51,732 nucleotides of DNA from Ascidiaceihabitans sp. (GTDB lineage Bacteria; Pseudomonadota; Alphaproteobacteria; Rhodobacterales; Rhodobacteraceae). Below are positions 32,177 through 41,361 of the stretch, in pieces. Both the position numbers and the translations under genes were made by a program. The notes below the pieces were generated by a model that saw only the letters and a list, made by a program, of their open reading frames with translations, had not been told where the DNA came from and ran no database searches. The first letter of the stretch is position 1, and the number at the start of each line of letters is the position of its first letter. The stretch covers positions 1-51,732 of the forward strand of contig JAOEQC010000005.1 in assembly GCA_028388995.1 (NCBI GenBank), in the 5' to 3' direction.

Positions 32177-32446
32177 ATGAGCGAAAAAATGTCTGTTGCA
32201 AAAGAAATCGAAATGCGTTTGCGTGAAGGGCTCTCACCGCGCGAGCTTGAGGTTGTTGACGACAGCGAAAGTCATCGTGGGCATTCTGGGTTCCAAGAAG
32301 GTGGCGAAAGCCACTTTAACGTATGTATGCGCGCTACAGTGTTTGAGGGTAAATCACGCATCGCGCGCCACCGTTTGGTACACAGCACTATGGGTCCCGA
32401 ATTGATCGGCCGCATCCACGCATTGGCGTTAGATTTAGACGTCTAG
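32177..32446 (+). CDS. bolA: BolA-family protein
   Basis: BolA proteins bind [2Fe-2S] clusters with monothiol glutaredoxins and affect stress response and morphology. The 89-residue product has the family's ESHRGHSG and GGESHFNV segments and the conserved RHRLVHSTMGPELIGRIHAL (core RHRLV). Length is typical. It is transcribed away from the DnaJ-domain gene, with 72 bases between the two starts, and ends just before the convergent DUF4177-like gene. Which BolA subtype it is cannot be decided from sequence alone. Confidence 0.93.
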   Translation: MSEKMSVAKEIEMRLREGLSPRELEVVDDSESHRGHSGFQEGGESHFNVCMRATVFEGKSRIARHRLVHSTMGPELIGRIHALALDLDV

Positions 32447-32454
32447 ATTAGAGT

Positions 32455-32919
32455 TTAAGTACTTGAATTTACTGATGAACGGCGTGCTGTAAGGGATTGC
32501 AGTGAATCCGTCATACTTGCCACTTCATTGAGCTCTTCGGCTCCGTTATCGATTAGCATCTGCGTCGCACCTTCGCCGCCTGCAGGGCGCTCAGGATCTA
32601 ACTGCTCATCGGCCTTAAATTCAGGTTCTTCATCTGTGGTAATAGGGGCGATAAACACCCCAGGAGAGAAGGCCGCAATGTTGTCTATTCTGGGTTTGCG
32701 GAACACCAAAACATTGCGCCACTCGGTGGTTGAACCAGTTAGGCCAACACGTTCGGTTGAGGGCAAAGTTTCTGCGCGTTGAAACTCCCAACCACCATTA
32801 CCCATGCGGTTCATCAGGTCTTCAAGTGCGTTGGAGAAACGCGCCTCTGGGCTTTTAATGCCCTTAGCCTTAAGGCCTTTGGTCGGTGCTGGAACAACGC
32901 TGTATTGATATATGGACAT
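32455..32919 (-). CDS. DUF4177-like protein of unknown function
   Basis: The start is ATG 32919 (MSIYQYSVVPAP), with AAAGGTG just upstream; longer frames to 32952 have no such site. The first 75 residues carry the DUF4177-like pattern: an initial YQYSVVPAP strand, then RMGNGGWEFQRAE, then a strand ending in VLVFRKP. The rest (to 154 residues) is acidic and of low complexity. There are no membrane segments. Function is unknown. It is convergent with bolA (8 bases between stops). Confidence 0.7.
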   Translation of the reverse strand: MSIYQYSVVPAPTKGLKAKGIKSPEARFSNALEDLMNRMGNGGWEFQRAETLPSTERVGLTGSTTEWRNVLVFRKPRIDNIAAFSPGVFIAPITTDEEPEFKADEQLDPERPAGGEGATQMLIDNGAEELNEVASMTDSLQSLTARRSSVNSST

Positions 32920-33290
32920 GACGCACCTTTGGTTTCTCCGCAGATATAGCAAGGGTAGAATGAAGGGAAAAGCCCCTGAAATAGCCCTAAATGCAACATC
33001 GGTATTATGTCAGTATCGTGTCGGTATTTGATCGGTGGACATGATCAATGTTGGCCGGATGAAATCGCGTCTGAATTGACAGTTGCCTCACCAGATCCTG
33101 TTAGGATTTCTTAACGATCACGCAAAATGCAGATGCATTTTAAAATACAGATCGATGTTTGGGAAATTAGAATCCTTGGATCGGAAAAACGAAGGTTTAT
33201 GTGCACAGCAAAGTCTCATTGGTAGGGAAATTGCGTCTGAACTCCCGATCAGTGAAACCGCCTGACGAAGTTTTGCGTTACTGGCAGCAC
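32920..33290. other. Gene-poor stretch of about 370 bases
   Basis: No convincing gene is present. A 60-residue frame (33083-33265) lacks a ribosome-binding site. Its last part, IGREIASELPISETA, faintly recalls a LuxR-type helix-turn-helix and could be a remnant, but that is weak. The sequence is A/T-richer than its neighbours and fits decayed DNA next to the broken Hint gene. Confidence 0.4.
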
Positions 33291-34239
33291 TTAAGCTGCG
33301 CGGTTTATCAGATTGTTCCAGAATACCGGTGCAGAGGTGGAACGTTCGCGGATCAGGTTCGCTTCATGTCTTTTGACAACGTGACGGGCAAGGCGGCCAT
33401 AGCTTTCAGGCAGGGCGCGAAGTTCTGGGAACAACCCTAAGGCCTCTTCGCGTGTTTCATCGTCAAAACTGTTTAGGCCGATCGCGCGGGGATGAAAGCG
33501 GTCGCTGTCACAGCCGCTTGAAACCAAAACTTGATGCTCTTCAAACATGAGGTGATGATAGCAGACATTGCTCCGGGTCTCTTTGACGATTGTTTGACCA
33601 TTCACCAGACGTTTCGCTGCGCAGAATACTTCGGTGCTTCCAGTAATTAGAGAAAAGGTTGGGTCTTTAATCAGCAAACGGTGCATGGACGAAAACCACA
33701 GGTCGCGATCAGGTAGGTAGGCCAGGGCCAAGCGAGTTTTTGGAAACGCGGATTGGCTGCAGTGCATCGAATTTTGACCCGATCCCAAGCTGAATATCGC
33801 GTGATCCTACCCATGAAATCAGTTAGATCCCATTGTCAGGGTTATAACCTGATCGCCTGCGCACAGGTCTTCGATTGGCGTGGGCCGTAGGGGTGTTGAT
33901 CAAAGTGCCCGCAACGAAACGCGGTGCTTCATCGGTGCCCTTGATGGTGATGGTTGAAGTGCCGTTTGTTGAGGTGGCTATGAAAACCACAGTCAGTGTT
34001 TCGCCCGTATTGAGGGCCTGAATGGACGCGTTGGCGTTGTTTGCGCTGTAAGTCCATACACCATCGTCATCAATCACAAGGGTAGAGCCATATACCCCAG
34101 ATATGGTTTCTGCCGTCCACTGGCCTGCTTCATTGTTAAAGAAGGGGCCAAAGTTGATGTCGCCCGTCGCAGTTAGAAAACTGCCCACGATACCTGCGTC
34201 CTCGGTTACGGCACCTGTATCTGGTTGTGGAAAGCCCAT
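33291..34239 (-). pseudogene. VCBS-type and Hint-domain protein, inactivated by several lesions
   Basis: Read from 34239 downwards, the first 100 residues form a VCBS-like beta domain (GAVTEDAG...DDDGVWTYSANN). A Hint (hedgehog/intein) domain begins at GTLINTPT. The cysteine expected just before it (CF.AGT) reads Arg (PRFVAGT). Then the frame shifts (PIEDLCAGDQVITL is in another frame), shifts back at DNG, meets a TAA where CAA would fit, continues as LISWVGSRDIQLG, and shifts again at a duplicated CCTA (TAGGTAGG on the + strand, 33714-33721). The end (RDLWFSSMHRLL to 33291) is the C-terminal Hint_2 part. About 316 residues if repaired. Such proteins are usually exported; this one is dead. 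Confidence 0.85.
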
Positions 34240-34258
34240 TGTCTGTTCCTACATCCTA

Positions 34259-34693
34259 TTAGAGGCCTAAGTGGAAGGAGTGCACACGGTTCTTACGCAC
34301 TGACGAGTCGCCGCGCACCACCTTGCGGGTTCGTCCACCTTTGCCCAAACGCGCGAAATAGAACGGTCCTTTGGTTGGGGTGCGCGCAATATGTCGTGCA
34401 ACCATTCTGCCGTGGCTAAAGGGCGCAAGAATATCGAGGAACCATAGGTTTGTACCGCTGGTCCAATCCTTTTCGGTCGGTGGAACTTGATCATAGATCA
34501 TGCGCTGGCTCACCTCGTCTGAAAGGCGTGCCCAAATTAGGGCAGCGCATGCTTGATCGCCGTCATTTGTCAAGAAGTGAATGGTGTCATTGTTGATGGC
34601 AGGGATGAACAATCGCGATAAGGCCTGAACCGGGAGCTTTTTGTGCAGGGGGCAATAGGAGGCAAGCATACTCAGTCTCCCAAAGGAGGCCAT
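34259..34693 (-). CDS. Toxin-activating lysine acyltransferase (HlyC/RtxC family)
   Basis: HlyC-type enzymes move a fatty acyl group from acyl carrier protein to lysines of RTX toxins. The 144-residue product aligns with HlyC over its length: CPLHKKLPV matches the HlyC segment around catalytic His23 (here His17), and DWTSGTNLWFLDILAPF matches the segment around Asp92 (here Asp87). ALIWARLSDEV also fits. Start 34693 is kept because residues before His17 also align; ATG 34669 has a better ribosome site (GGGAGA) and is the alternative. It sits 19 bases ahead of the broken VCBS-Hint gene. No intact RTX toxin is in the window, so its substrate is unknown. Confidence 0.82.
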   Translation of the reverse strand: MASFGRLSMLASYCPLHKKLPVQALSRLFIPAINNDTIHFLTNDGDQACAALIWARLSDEVSQRMIYDQVPPTEKDWTSGTNLWFLDILAPFSHGRMVARHIARTPTKGPFYFARLGKGGRTRKVVRGDSSVRKNRVHSFHLGL

Positions 34694-34905
34694 TTGCGTA
34701 TCATTCTAATTTTGTGCACTTTTAGCACCCTTCGGGTGTTGTTGTGCGTTTTTTAACCTGCTCATTCCGTATCTTTTTTTGTTTCAGAATTTAAAACAAT
34801 GCTGGGCTGTAACTCATTGTGAGCCAAGACTTTTGAGTTGAACGAATTTTTGCGTGCTCATTTTATAACAATGAATGTGTTGGATTGGTTGCCGTTAAAA
34901 CGCAA

Positions 34906-34933
34906 TCAAGCGGCAGATTGCTCTGCCGCTTGA
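34906..34933 (-). terminator. Perfect hairpin after gatB, probable terminator
   Basis: An 11-base perfect inverted repeat (TCAAGCGGCAG / CTGCCGCTTGA) around a 6-base loop lies 35 bases after the gatB stop. On the - strand it is followed by TTGCGTTTTAAC, a short T-rich tail. The remaining bases between here and the acyltransferase gene show no gene. Confidence 0.75.
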
Positions 34934-34967
34934 GAAAATTTGATAGCAGTGTTTGGTGGACTGATCC

Positions 34968-36482
34968 TTAGCCTTTAAGGGTTTTCGCAACCAATTCGTT
35001 CACGGCCTTAGGATTGGCTTTGCCGCCAGTGGCTTTCATAACCTGACCCACGAACCAGCCAGCAAGCTTTGGGTTTTCAAGGGCCTTGGTCACTTGATCC
35101 GGATTTGCCGCAATGATTTCGTCTAGGGCCGCTTGGATCGGACCAAGGTCAGTCACTTGTTTCATGCCCTTGGCTTCAACGATCGCAGCAGGATCACCGC
35201 CTTCAGTATAGACGATTTCGAACAGGTCTTTTGCAATCTTGCCGCTAATTGCGTCCGATGAAATCAGATCAATAATGCCACCCAATTGGGTGGGTGAAAC
35301 AGGGCTTTCGGTGATGTTTTTGTCATCCTTTTTTAGGCGACCAAACAATTCGTTGACTACCCAGTTGGCCGACATCTTGCCATCACGACCATTTGCCACG
35401 TTCTCAAAGTAACCAGCGGTTTGAACGTCAGCTGTCAGAACAGATGCATCATAGTCTGACAGTTTAAAATCATTGATGAAGCGTGCTTTTTTCGCGTCTG
35501 GCAATTCTGGCAAATTGGCTTTGATATCATCAACCCACTCTTGCTCGATTTCCAGTGGCAATAGGTCTGGATCAGGGAAATAACGATAGTCGTGCGCTTC
35601 TTCCTTTGAGCGTAGCGGCGAAATCTCACCTGTGTCAGGGTTCCACGCAATTGTATTTTGCTGGATTTCACGACCGTTTTCCAATTCGCCAATTTGGCGT
35701 TTGGCTTCGGCCATAATTGCCGCTTGGATAAAGCGCATGGAGTTCATGTTTTTCAGCTCGCAGCGCGTGCCAAGGAACGAGAAGTCATCGCCGTTTTCAC
35801 GGAATTTTTCGTAATCACCCGTGCGGCAGACAGATACGTTTACGTCAGCCCGCAGGTTACCGTTTTGCATATTGCCATCAGATGTGCCCAAATATTGAAC
35901 GATCTGGCGGATTTTAGCGATATAGGCCGCGGCCTCTTCGGGGCTGCGAATGTCTGGTTTGGATACGATTTCCATCAGGCAAACACCTGTACGGTTCAAA
36001 TCGACGAATGACATGTTTGGGTCCATGTCGTGGATGGATTTACCCGCGTCTTGTTCCATGTGGATGCGTTCAACGCGCACCGTGCGTGCGGTCCCGTCAC
36101 CCAATTCAACCAAAACTTCGCCTTCGCCGACAATCGGCTCGTAAAGCTGAGAGATTTGGTAGCCTTGTGGCAAGTCGGGGTAGAAATAGTTTTTGCGGTC
36201 AAACGCTGATTTCAGGTGAATTTCAGCGTTCAGGCCAAGGCCTGTGCGCACCGTTTGCTCAACGCAATATTCGTTGATGACAGGCAACATGCCAGGCATG
36301 GCGGCATCAACAAAGGCCACGTTTGAATTTGGCTCTGCGCCGAATTTGGTTGAAGCACCTGAAAACAGCTTGGATTTTGATGAAACCTGCGCGTGCACTT
36401 CCATACCAATGACCAGTTCCCAGTCATGTTTGGCACCAGCAATCGTTTTGATTTTTGGCAATTCGTAAGTCAGATCAAGCAT
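34968..36482 (-). CDS. gatB: Asp/Glu-tRNA amidotransferase subunit B (GatB)
   Basis: GatB is the kinase-like subunit of GatCAB, which converts Asp-tRNA(Asn) or Glu-tRNA(Gln) to the amide forms. The start is set at ATG 36482 (MLDLTYELP): AGGAGA is five bases ahead, while the preceding ATG 36485 is only two bases away and the longer frame to 36728 has a low-complexity lead. The 504 residues match the family length. [26 protein letters not shown] (core YPDLPKGYQ-like), and the C-terminal YqeY-like helical tail are clear. gatA and gatC are not adjacent in this window. Confidence 0.96.
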   Translation of the reverse strand: MLDLTYELPKIKTIAGAKHDWELVIGMEVHAQVSSKSKLFSGASTKFGAEPNSNVAFVDAAMPGMLPVINEYCVEQTVRTGLGLNAEIHLKSAFDRKNYFYPDLPQGYQISQLYEPIVGEGEVLVELGDGTARTVRVERIHMEQDAGKSIHDMDPNMSFVDLNRTGVCLMEIVSKPDIRSPEEAAAYIAKIRQIVQYLGTSDGNMQNGNLRADVNVSVCRTGDYEKFRENGDDFSFLGTRCELKNMNSMRFIQAAIMAEAKRQIGELENGREIQQNTIAWNPDTGEISPLRSKEEAHDYRYFPDPDLLPLEIEQEWVDDIKANLPELPDAKKARFINDFKLSDYDASVLTADVQTAGYFENVANGRDGKMSANWVVNELFGRLKKDDKNITESPVSPTQLGGIIDLISSDAISGKIAKDLFEIVYTEGGDPAAIVEAKGMKQVTDLGPIQAALDEIIAANPDQVTKALENPKLAGWFVGQVMKATGGKANPKAVNELVAKTLKG

Positions 36483-36734
36483 CATTGTCTCCTGTGCGCA
36501 ACGTAGCAAGGCGGTTTTAGGACAGGGGGGGCAGAGGAGCAAGGGGGGACGAGGTGATCTAAGGCCGCCACCGTGGTTAACTTTGACGCCCGGGGGCTTT
36601 CCAACGCCATTTCGTCGCATCGACTTTGGCAAGAGGACCAAACACGGTCGTTTTATTCGCTCAATTATGCATTTTGTTTGGAGTTTTTCAGTTTGGTAAA
36701 CGTTATTGCAGTCCCACTGCCATAACATAGCTTA

Positions 36735-37189
36735 ATGGCAGGGCAATCTTTGCACGAAAGATATGTAACAAATTGCTTTAGAAACGAAATTCCGAAAACA
36801 GTCGACCTGTCTGATTTCATTGACGCCTTTTACAAACACCCTTGTTTCGTCTAGAACGGTTGGTGTTATCTTTGGCAACTACTGGTCGAATGCGCGACGT
36901 TGATATCACGGCACTGTCAAAAGGGCAGGTGGATCGAATTTCCGTTTGGCAGGTTGAGACACGCCTAGACGCGCAGATATTGTTGTCTGCTGGCGGGACG
37001 AAATCTTGGTTGATGGTTGAGGAGATGGAAAGCAGAACACGATTGTATTTTGGATCGGTTTTGGTTCCACGCCCGTCAAGCGTTGAAGTAACCCCCCCTG
37101 AAGTGAGTTGGTTGATCAACAGCCTGATGGGCGCGCATCTAATGTATTCGCGATTGTTACTGGGCGCTGCTGCGCGTCGGTTGTCTTAG
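36735..37189 (+). pseudogene. Conserved hypothetical protein (about 150 residues), frameshifted
   Basis: The frame from ATG 36735 reads MAGQSLHERYVTN...DLSDFIDAFY and then runs into a stop. One base is missing at the short A run near 36834-36836. Shifting there continues as TPLFRLERLVLSL...GTKSWLMVEEM...TRLYFGSVLVP and ends at 37189. The joined product looks like a soluble alphaproteobacterial protein of unknown function. The shift point is inferred from the smooth join of the two parts; a sequencing error is the alternative. Confidence 0.6.
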
Positions 37190-37194
37190 AACGC

Positions 37195-38160
37195 CTAAGC
37201 TGGTTGGCCGATTGTGCCACCATCCGTGAAGGTAATTCGGTTTCCGTTGGCAATATCGCGGCGGAACACGTTGCCGATGATGTGAAGTGCATCTGCCTCG
37301 ACCGTAGCTGCGAAGCGATCAGGACAGCGAACGAACAGTTTATTGCCAAATCCACTTGCTGCATGCGCTCATAACATTGGATGTCGCTCAGTCAAATATT
37401 CGCGGATAATCCATTTGGCACAATCACCTATCTGGTTACGAATTTGGTCAGCTTCATCGTTACCGCCGGTTGCATTGCCCATAGCGTGGGCGCAATATGC
37501 CGCGAGAAGGTTAACTGTGTATTGGTCTTTCGTGCGCTTTAGAATGTCACGCTAACCATCAACGAAGAATTCAATATCTAGTCTTGCACAGGTTGTGTCA
37601 TCGCAAGCAATCGCGTCGAACTGGACCCAAGTGTATGCACCAGCATCCCAAGTGTCCTGTTTCCAAGCTGCCGTGCGACGTGCCTCTAGCTCCAGAGTGT
37701 CATAGTCACCAAACCAACGTGGTAAAAGGTGATTGCCCATTGAACGCAAGATCCGCGCATTGCTGGGATCAAGGTTGATCAAAGTGGCATAAGCATCTGC
37801 GATCTTTGCGTTTCCATCTTGACGGCCCGAACGTTGTACGCATTCTGCAGCTGCCAAGAAGTTGGGCTTTGGTTTTAGTTCGCTGAAAGGGGCAAGAATA
37901 TCGGCAGCGCGGTCAAAATGGGCGCAAAACGCATTTTGGTTGGTTTCGCTGACGTCTATGCCAAAATGGCTGCCGCGCCATGACCATCCCATGTCTATGT
38001 GCGCATGCGCAACAACAGTTGCGATGGCATAATCGGATGGGCTCTCAGCAAGAACAGTTTCTAATTCTTCGATGCCTGCAAGCATTGGGGCCCTATGCGT
38101 TCGCCGTCGAAACGTGCGGATATGGCGAATTGGTTAAAGAAACAGCAATACTGGGCACCA
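37195..38160 (-). pseudogene. Conserved hypothetical protein with in-frame stops
   Basis: From ATG 38085 downwards one frame reads through to 37195 apart from two stops, TAG at 37554-37552 and TGA at 37371-37369. The text between and after the stops (DILKRTKDQYTVNLLAAYC, then HAASGFGNKLFVRC) is protein-like. Just above 38085 the matching N-terminal part (FNQFAISARFDGERIGP) is in another frame, so there is a frameshift as well, and the true start is lost. I do not recognise the family. No membrane segment is seen in it. The density of lesions says it is not expressed as a full protein. Confidence 0.6.
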
Positions 38161-38194
38161 TTGGATGACCTGCGGCCATGTAGACGCCCTTAAG

Positions 38195-38644
38195 TTAGAC
38201 GAACCCGAAGTGTTGTCGCCGTGTGGTATAGCCATGTGCATGGAGCTGAGTTTCCAGCGCGCGGTGGTTGGGGCAGGCTTCAAACGGGACTTTGATCTTT
38301 TGCCCTGATGACAGGACCAGTGTGCAGCGCACGGACAGGTCCAACCTTGTGTCCAGTTTAATATGATCGATCAGGCTTGCAGCTGCGCTGTTGTCACGTT
38401 TCCCCGCATACCATGCGATTTGATCGCGGTTGACTATAATCCCAGAGGCGCGAGCGCTGATAAGGTCATAGACGGCGGGTAGGGTGAATAGGAATACGAT
38501 CATCGCCAACCAAGGTGCCATTTCGACCCTTAGCAATAGAAAGGCCAGAACCACCCACACTGACAAAGTGACAATGAGGGTGGTCCAGTTGCGCCCGATC
38601 GCGCGGTAGGTGAATTCAGGCGTGTCTAGTTGGGCGTTAGGCAC
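38195..38644 (-). CDS. Small membrane protein of unknown function, overlapping pepN
   Basis: The 149-residue protein has two close membrane segments (about residues 21-37 and 42-61), then a domain of about 85 residues that may be a PH-like beta fold (SGIIVNRDQIAWYAG, then LDLSVRCTLVLSSGQKIKV, core TLVLSSGQ). It starts within the end of pepN (8-base overlap) and follows it in the same direction, so it is likely translated from the same message. I do not recognise a named family. Its end abuts a broken gene on the same strand. Confidence 0.7.
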   Translation of the reverse strand: MPNAQLDTPEFTYRAIGRNWTTLIVTLSVWVVLAFLLLRVEMAPWLAMIVFLFTLPAVYDLISARASGIIVNRDQIAWYAGKRDNSAAASLIDHIKLDTRLDLSVRCTLVLSSGQKIKVPFEACPNHRALETQLHAHGYTTRRQHFGFV

Positions 38645-41180
38645 TGCGGATACGGCTAATCATTTCAGCGGTGTCGCGGCTTAGGTTTGGTGTGTTTTCG
38701 ATCCGGTCTAGTTGAGTGCTGATCAAGGACTGGCGGATTTGGTCATACCGACGCCATGTTTGGAAAGCCGAACACATGCGTGCTGTGGTCTGTGGGTTTA
38801 CAGGGTCTAGTTTGATCAACCAATCAGCCAATAGTGCATACCCTGATCCGTCTTTAGCGTGAAAGCCCGCGTGGTGTCCTGCCAACGCGCCCAGCGTGGC
38901 ACGGAAGCGGTTAGGGTTCTTCCAATTGAACAGCGCATGTTTGGTCAATGCCGTGGCGGTGTCCGCTGCATCGTCTGGTTTGGAGCAACCAACCTGAAGG
39001 CCAAACCATTTGTCCATGACCAGACGATCATCTTTCCATTGCGACTCGAACTGAGCCAAAGCCGTATCACCGATCCCTGCACGGATAAGAGAGGCGAGGG
39101 CTGAAAGCTGTTGGGTCATGTTGGTTGCATTGTCATATTGGGCCTGTGCCAACGCGCCACCGTCCGAGCGGTTGATCAGTGCCAGAACCAGGTTCGCAAG
39201 CGAGCGTTTACCAGATTGTTCTGCATCGGGTTTGTAATCACTGTTGATTTGGTTGGCGTCATAGGTGGATTGTAGTTGCGGGGCGAAGGCATCCGCTTGG
39301 GCCTGTTTCATGCCATCCATAGCAGACCAGATTGCGTCTGGATCTGGGATTTCACCAATCGCGTGCAGTTTGGTTGCCAGTTCAGCCCCATTGGGGAAAT
39401 CAAGCATCAGGGTGCGATAGGCAGGATCAAGGTTTTCGTCCCCTATGATCTTAGACAAACCGTCAAGGTATGCAGGATCAACTGGTGTGCTGCGTGTGAT
39501 GCTAGCGATTAAACTGGCCTCGGCCAAGGTGTCACCAGCCTGCCAGCGATTGAACGGGTCAGTGTCATGGGCCAACAGAAATGCGTAGTCAGCTTTATGA
39601 TCCATCACCACAGGGGCAGAGAAGCCGCGCAAGACGGATGCGACGGGGCGTTTTTTTTGGCCAGTAAAGGTGAAGGTCTGTGTGGTCTTAGTCACTTCCA
39701 GCACCTGCGTGCCCATTGTTTCAGACCCATCAGGGGCCAAGAGGCCCACAGCCACAGGGATCACTTGGGGCTGTGGATCAGCTGTTGTGGCGCTGGGCGG
39801 GGTGTTTTGGGTGAAGGTTAGCTTAAAGGTGTCGCCTTCATAGTCTTCGGTCACTTTGAGGTGTGGCGTGCCTGCTTGTGAATACCAGCGTTTAAACTGT
39901 GTTAGGTCGCGCCTTGTGCTGTCTTCAAACACCTGAAGCCAGTCCTCAATTGTGCAGGCTTGGCCATCGTGACGATCAAAATACAGGTCCACGGCTTTGG
40001 AATAGGCTTTGGCCCCGACAAGGGTGCGCAGCATGCCAATGACCTCGGCCCCTTTTTCATAGATGGTCGCGGTGTAGAAGTTGTTGATCTCTTGAAAGCT
40101 CTCTGGGCGCACTGGGTGGGCAAGGGGCCCTTGGTCCTCAGTGAACTGACGGCCACGCAAATCGATGACATCCCCGATACGTTTTACTGGGGCAGAGCGC
40201 ATATCGCTGGTGAACTGGCTATCGCGATATACTGTCAGCCCTTCTTTCAGACACAGTTGGAACCAATCACGGCAAGTGATGCGATTGCCCGTCCAGTTGT
40301 GGAAGTATTCATGGGCAATGATCGCCTCGATCCGCTCAAAGTTCGCATCTGTAGAGGTATCAGGGGAGGCAAGAACACAAGAGGAGTTGAAGATGTTCAG
40401 CCCCTTGTTCTCCATCGCGCCCATGTTGAAGTCATCCACCGCAACGATGTTAAAGATGTCAAGGTCATATTCACGACCATAGACCTTTTCATCCCATTTC
40501 ATGGAATCCTTCAAGGCCTGCATACCAAAGGCGCATTTACCCTCATCACCCGGGCGCACATAAAGGTTTAGATCAACCTTGCGCCCAGAGGCTGTTGTGA
40601 ACTTGCCGGTGTGGGCTATCAATTCACCTGCAACCAAAGCGAAAAGATACGCAGGCTTTGGCCACGGGTCATGCCATTCGGCCCAACCATCACCCGAATC
40701 GACAGGGTTACCATTGGACAGTAGGGTCGAGTGAGGGCCGTTTATGCGCACCGTAAAGGTGGACATTACATCGGGGCGGTCGGGATAGTAGGTGATCTTG
40801 CGAAAGCCTTCGGCCTCGCATTGTGTGCAATACATGCCAGAGGACTGGTATAACCCTTCAAGTGCTGTGTTAGTTGCTGGATCAATCTGAACTTCGCTTT
40901 CCCAGATGAAGGGAATGTTGGGGACCTCACAGGTTAACCCCTCAGGTGTGACAGTGGGTGTGACCGCCTCACCATCAATCTTGGCGGAGTGCAGTGTTAG
41001 GTTCTCGCCGTGTAGGAAGAAGGTAGTGTCCTTGGCGTTCTTTACGGGACAGAAACGGATGTGGCTGGTGACCCGTGTGGCATTGGGGGCCAGATCGAAT
41101 GTCAGGTGCACTTCATCGACGGTAAAACCGAAAGGTGTGTAATCTTTTAGGTAGATTGTCTGTGGTGCTGCATCGCGCAT
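38637..41180 (-). CDS. pepN: Aminopeptidase N (M1 family)
   Basis: PepN is a cytoplasmic zinc aminopeptidase with broad specificity for peptide N-termini. The zinc motif HEYFH is at residues 290-294, with the third ligand Glu313 in LKEG (HExxH-x18-E). The substrate-binding GAMEN motif reads MGAMENKGLN and lies upstream of it, as expected. The C-terminal half is the all-helical domain. At 847 residues it is slightly shorter than the E. coli enzyme (870). The ribosome-binding site is weak. Confidence 0.95.
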   Translation of the reverse strand: MRDAAPQTIYLKDYTPFGFTVDEVHLTFDLAPNATRVTSHIRFCPVKNAKDTTFFLHGENLTLHSAKIDGEAVTPTVTPEGLTCEVPNIPFIWESEVQIDPATNTALEGLYQSSGMYCTQCEAEGFRKITYYPDRPDVMSTFTVRINGPHSTLLSNGNPVDSGDGWAEWHDPWPKPAYLFALVAGELIAHTGKFTTASGRKVDLNLYVRPGDEGKCAFGMQALKDSMKWDEKVYGREYDLDIFNIVAVDDFNMGAMENKGLNIFNSSCVLASPDTSTDANFERIEAIIAHEYFHNWTGNRITCRDWFQLCLKEGLTVYRDSQFTSDMRSAPVKRIGDVIDLRGRQFTEDQGPLAHPVRPESFQEINNFYTATIYEKGAEVIGMLRTLVGAKAYSKAVDLYFDRHDGQACTIEDWLQVFEDSTRRDLTQFKRWYSQAGTPHLKVTEDYEGDTFKLTFTQNTPPSATTADPQPQVIPVAVGLLAPDGSETMGTQVLEVTKTTQTFTFTGQKKRPVASVLRGFSAPVVMDHKADYAFLLAHDTDPFNRWQAGDTLAEASLIASITRSTPVDPAYLDGLSKIIGDENLDPAYRTLMLDFPNGAELATKLHAIGEIPDPDAIWSAMDGMKQAQADAFAPQLQSTYDANQINSDYKPDAEQSGKRSLANLVLALINRSDGGALAQAQYDNATNMTQQLSALASLIRAGIGDTALAQFESQWKDDRLVMDKWFGLQVGCSKPDDAADTATALTKHALFNWKNPNRFRATLGALAGHHAGFHAKDGSGYALLADWLIKLDPVNPQTTARMCSAFQTWRRYDQIRQSLISTQLDRIENTPNLSRDTAEMISRIRSA

Positions 41181-41361
41181 GTGATTTGATCCGGTCTATG
41201 CTTTTGAACTAGGCCTCAGATTATCAGCTACAGCCCTGTACGCAAGCGGCGCTTGTAGAATGAGGGTGAGGAAAGGTAGGGCTTTTCCAGCACCTTGGCG
41301 GTTAGCTGAGCGGGTTTATCAAATTCGGATAAATAGTGCTTCGTAGATTTGATGGAAATAT

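Noticed and set aside
33083-33265. 60-residue frame ending in IGREIASELPISETA, considered as a LuxR-type regulator
   Set aside because: Only about 15 residues recall a helix-turn-helix, there is no ribosome-binding site and the rest is not protein-like. At best a remnant.
34720-34760. CACCC-TTC-GGGTG hairpin considered as a terminator
   Set aside because: The stem is only five bases and is not directly followed by a T run on either strand.
36483-36728. N-terminal extension of gatB to 36728
   Set aside because: A ribosome-binding site and the family's usual N-terminus both support ATG 36482; the extra 82 residues are low-complexity and not family-like.
37343-37555. + strand frame of 70 residues between the two broken conserved genes
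   Set aside because: It is the antisense shadow of the pseudogene at 37195-38160; no ribosome-binding site.
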